Source: Sinohyriopsis cumingii (taxonomy: Eukaryota > Mollusca > Bivalvia > Unionida > Unionidae). From it: a DNA stretch of 64,000 nt. The position numbers were made by a program, and so were the translations under genes. The notes below the pieces were generated by a model. It was not told the DNA's origin, made no database searches, and was given only the letters and a program-made list of their open reading frames with translations. How positions within the stretch are numbered: position 1 is the stretch's first letter; each line of letters opens with the position of its first letter. The stretch lies in the NCBI GenBank assembly GCA_028554795.2, contig CM068830.1, forward strand, positions 43,449,337 to 43,513,336, written 5' to 3'. This document shows, in pieces, positions 62,001-64,000 of this stretch.

Positions 62001-63046
62001 GTTGCTCTCGATTGTTATAGCCATAGTCACATTTCTCACAATAATAACCATATCCCAGGAATCCGGTGATAATGGTAATGGTATCGAAATGGTCATCGTG
62101 ATAATAGACATGAATGTATTTTCCGTCCTTAAAGTCGTTCCCTCGAAACAACAGAGGTCCGCGCATTTCTTGAGGGTGCACTTTCAAGGTGTAGAGTGGA
62201 GCTAGGACATCTTGCAATTTTTGCATCTCAGGAATGCCACAGGGTGTGTCTTTGGACAGTCCGGCTTGTTGTAACAGGAGTTCTGCTTCATTTCGTTGTT
62301 TGGCTCGGTCCGATTTTCGAATATTCTCCCAGGCTCTTTTCCATTCTACCGTCTCGTTCTTGTAGGCATAGGTTCGTCCCACCACGGGCTAAACACATCT
62401 GGTCTTGAGAATTGTGAATTCGGACGAGACTTGTTTTGGTGTTGCGAAGGCCGTCCACCAATAAGACCTTTTTGCGTCCAGTCCCTTGAGGAGGAGAGAC
62501 GTTGGCCATTTTCAGTGTGGCTTTACCATCGGTGATGTCAAACTGATCATTAGATTGTTGTACGTGTTGAATCTTGTCCATGACTTTGGAAGGGGTTAGT
62601 TCTGCGGGTCTGCTAAACTCGATCCAAACAGGGGATTTCAGGCTGTCGTGATCTATGGATAGTGTCAAGCAATCGTCTTCTTTGGGTTGACATTGTCGCT
62701 TGAGTGCGGTGAGCAAAGAATCCCACATCTCGGTGATAAACCCTTCTGCTTTCTCCAATGGTACGTCGGACTTGAAATCTTTAAACTTCACTGTGTAGGT
62801 GTAAGCCGTGGTTCTAAATTTTCTAGAGGAGCGCTTTTCCGTCTCTCGAATGGAATAGTACTTTTCAGGGTTGACTAAGGGTGGTGAACTTTGTTTAGAG
62901 GGTTCGGATTCTGGTTCACTCATGTCCTCTTCAAAATCACTGGCATGAATTTGTGCCAAGACTTCAGCTCTGGTACGAGGCGATAGATCACGTTTCTGCC
63001 TCTTACTTTCTTCTTCTTTCGTCTCGAATGAATAGGATCGTTTCAT
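59002..63046 (-). CDS. polB: Protein-primed family B DNA polymerase, one frame change
   Basis: Starts at ATG 63046 (MKRSYSFETKEEESKR). The first ~220 codons end in NSQDQMCLARGG, where the frame changes at about 62386-62392; 1127 codons follow to 59002. Visible in order: Cys/His zinc-binding clusters (GYYCEKCDYGYNNREQ, RVHCPACLRTF; about 62035-61850), exonuclease FFDFECMQETG (about 61640), an endonuclease-like EFNGCLFHGCPVCYP (60610-60655), motif A YLDVCSLYPYV (about 60295-60325), motif B KVMLNCLWGKMAQRP (about 59715-59755), motif C YFDTDSCIYIH (59435-59465) and KLKGLTLNY (59255-59280). Catalytic Asp residues of motifs A and C and the first exonuclease acid are present. It replicates the linear genome from a protein primer. 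Total (~1350 codons) is normal for Polintons. Upstream TATA at 63095. Confidence 0.93.
59012..59024 (-). promoter_or_regulatory. TATA box before the small Cys ORF
   Basis: GTATATAAAAAAG on -, overlapping the last codons of PolB. Confidence 0.6.
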
Positions 63047-63094
63047 CTTGAGTGCAGAACGTCAAATGACTCAAGTTTAAACACCATAGACTAA

Positions 63095-63101
63095 TTTATA
63101 G
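63095..63101 (-). promoter_or_regulatory. TATA box for PolB
   Basis: CTATAAA on -, 49-55 bases upstream of ATG 63046. Together with the + box at 63118 it makes a divergent promoter of about 150 bases. Confidence 0.6.
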
Positions 63102-63117
63102 TCATGGCAAACCAGCG

Positions 63118-63126
63118 TATATAAAA
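63118..63126 (+). promoter_or_regulatory. TATA box for the zinc-knuckle gene
   Basis: TATATAAAA on +, 69-77 bases upstream of ATG 63195. Confidence 0.65.
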
Positions 63127-63194
63127 GGGTGTGTGTCTTGTCCTTTCACTATTCATTTCACTCTCAAACCGAGCACAACGAAGAGACTACCCAG

Positions 63195-63593
63195 ATGGAA
63201 CGTTTCATCAGAGCTTTGCGAGGGGTTATTAGAAAATTCTCTTCAGACCAGCCGACGGACTACTCTCCTTCCTTTCGAGATAAAAGTCAAGATACTTGCT
63301 ATATCTGTCAGAAGAAAGGGCATTGGTCTTCAGAGTGTCCAGACCGTCAAAAAAGAACAAATACAGGGACTAAAAGAGACAAAAGTCAAGATACCTGTTA
63401 TTATTGTAAAGAAAAAGGACATTGGTCTCCAGATTGCCCAAAAAAGAAACAAGAGGAGTCAGAAGAAAAGAGGGATTCTTCAGAAGAAGAGAGAGATTCT
63501 TCAGAGGAAGAAAGCAGCCAGGTGAAGAAAAAAAACAGGAGAAGAAAAGAAGAAGGGAAGAAAGTGAGGAGGAAGAGGAGGAAAAGACTGTGA
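63195..63593 (+). CDS. Double CCHC zinc-knuckle protein with acidic and basic tail
   Basis: 132 aa from ATG 63195 (MERFIRALRGVIRKFSSDQP). Two perfect CX2CX4HX4C knuckles: CYICQKKGHWSSEC (63298-63339) and CYYCKEKGHWSPDC (63397-63438). Each is preceded by DKSQDT, so a 99-base block was duplicated. Then comes a Ser/Glu repeat (KRDSSEEERDSSEEESS) and a Lys/Arg-rich end. Another open frame runs on to about 63660, so the last part could differ by a frame change. Knuckles of this type bind single-stranded nucleic acid (retroviral nucleocapsid, CNBP family). It is the only viral gene on +, divergent from PolB. Possible ssDNA/RNA-binding or gene-regulatory factor; capture from a retroelement is conceivable. 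Confidence 0.75.
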   Translation: MERFIRALRGVIRKFSSDQPTDYSPSFRDKSQDTCYICQKKGHWSSECPDRQKRTNTGTKRDKSQDTCYYCKEKGHWSPDCPKKKQEESEEKRDSSEEERDSSEEESSQVKKKNRRRKEEGKKVRRKRRKRL

Positions 63594-63599
63594 CGGTGA

Positions 63600-63874
63600 A
63601 GAATTTGAAAAAAAAAGAGAGAGTAAAAAAAAGAAACAGAAGAAGTGAATGTAATTTATAAAGTGTTCTGTTGTAAATTGTGAATTGGATTGTAACTATG
63701 GAGAAAAGAATACATTAATTATATAAGGTAAGTGTCTTTGAGTTTTGATTTTAAATAAGAAGCTACACTCACGCACTCATACACAGACACGTACTATAAG
63801 GGTAAAATGTGTTTTTTGTTGATTTTTGAGTTATTGGCAAATTGAAAGGCTATCTCTTTTCGAGAGAAGTGGGT
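63600..63874. other. Spacer between zinc-knuckle gene and stem-loop
   Basis: The Lys/Arg-type codons decay after about 63660. The spacer then holds ttattggcaaattgaaaggc (63829-63849), a relative of the cattggcaaatcgattg block found beyond the other stem-loops. No gene. Confidence 0.5.
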
Positions 63875-63890
63875 GGCCCTGAAAAGGGCC
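63875..63890 (-). terminator. Histone-type 3' stem-loop of a gene entering from the right
   Basis: On -: GGCCCTTTTCAGGGCC, identical to the copy at 48056. It has ACCAAAAAA upstream, ACCCA downstream (63870-63874) and GAAAAGAGAT 13 bases after the stem. Confidence 0.85.
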
Positions 63891-63911
63891 TTTTTTGGTG
63901 TAGGGGTGAGT

Positions 63912-64000
63912 TTAAGCAATCAACTTTAACTGCCTTAAGCCTTTGCCACTTCCGAGGCCTACTTCTGATGATGATGATTGGGTTGAAATCACTAAGGGTG
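63912..64000 (-). CDS. C-terminus of a further viral gene (partial at window edge)
   Basis: On - an open frame enters from the window edge and stops with TAA at 63912-63914, 22 bases before the stem-loop. The same spacing holds in the three complete stem-loop genes. The visible 28 residues are Ser/Gly/Leu-rich (SSSSEVGLGSGKGLRQLKLI). Protein family not recognisable. The frame is chosen by the stem-loop spacing, so this is an inference. Confidence 0.4.
   Translation of the reverse strand, partial: PLVISTQSSSSEVGLGSGKGLRQLKLIA

Larger units (their letters stand above)
48000..64000 (-). mobile_element. Endogenous Polinton/Maverick (adintovirus-like) element, right end outside window
   Basis: Contains the diagnostic Polinton set: protein-primed PolB, retrovirus-like integrase with chromodomain, FtsK/HerA-type ATPase, double jelly-roll MCP, penton-like minor capsid protein and a basic pX-like protein. 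Most genes lie on - and are packed with overlaps or short gaps. GC content is visibly higher than in the flanking host DNA. The left edge is somewhere between 47.64 and 48.05 kb; I could not identify a terminal inverted repeat or a target duplication because the other end is not in the window. No adenain-type protease was found in the visible part. Confidence 0.9.

Noticed and set aside
59143-62408. Many open frames on + across PolB
   Set aside because: Antisense shadows of a long GC-richer gene, with no motifs or promoter signals.

Overview
ORGANISM. The window is eukaryotic nuclear DNA, most likely from a marine invertebrate. It is AT-rich and full of microsatellites and minisatellites, with broken retroelements, a tRNA-derived SINE, a LINE with an (ATT)n tail and interstitial TTAGGG/CCCTAA repeats. 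A mollusc-like host would fit, but that is inference from repeat style and element families only. I recognise no host protein-coding exon, rRNA gene or genuine tRNA gene.

LAYOUT. 1-45.2 kb: host intergenic DNA with tandem repeats, a decayed Ty3/gypsy-type element on + (about 7.6-10.7 kb; gag, integrase, then reverse transcriptase), a second gag remnant on + (28.1-29.3 kb), a 5'-truncated LINE on + (30.5-32.9 kb), and a gypsy remnant on - in the ordinary RT-then-integrase order with zinc-finger codons after the integrase (34.7-36.8 kb). 45.2-47.65 kb: another gypsy-type element on + with gag, protease, integrase and then the start of RT, i.e. the Gmr1-like domain order, cut off at a minisatellite (47.64-47.99 kb). 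48.0 kb to the window end: a Polinton/Maverick or adintovirus-like DNA virus element, more GC-rich than its surroundings, whose right end lies outside the window.

THE VIRAL ELEMENT. Almost everything is on -, read right to left: protein-primed PolB (63.0-59.0 kb), a small Cys-containing ORF, FtsK/HerA-type packaging ATPase, two related 'KK..I/L...GG' proteins, a Pro-rich coiled-coil protein, retrovirus-like integrase with chromodomain, a two-TM protein, penton-like minor capsid protein, a basic pX-like core protein, the double jelly-roll major capsid protein (MCP), a 160-aa unknown, and three short helical proteins. A zinc-knuckle gene is divergent from PolB on +. The morphogenesis set (MCP, penton, ATPase) and replication/integration set (PolB, integrase) are all present; no adenain-type protease is visible. 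Several core genes carry single-base frame changes, mostly in homopolymers, and the MCP has an in-frame TGA, so this copy is a recent endogenous relic or the assembly has indel errors.

MAIN DISCOVERY. Three tandem short genes (48.1-50.5 kb), and a fourth gene that enters from the right edge, each end 22-28 bases before a perfect metazoan histone-mRNA type 3' stem-loop: a 6-bp stem with a TTTC loop, an ACCCA or ACCCCA flank, and a purine-rich HDE-like block about 13 bases later. None of the proteins is a histone. The three complete genes also share a near-identical ~30-base promoter motif directly upstream of the TATA position, not seen before the other viral genes. I infer a co-regulated viral module that uses the host's replication-dependent histone 3' processing (SLBP/U7), giving non-polyadenylated S-phase mRNAs, while the neighbouring 160-aa gene is followed by an ordinary AATAAA signal.
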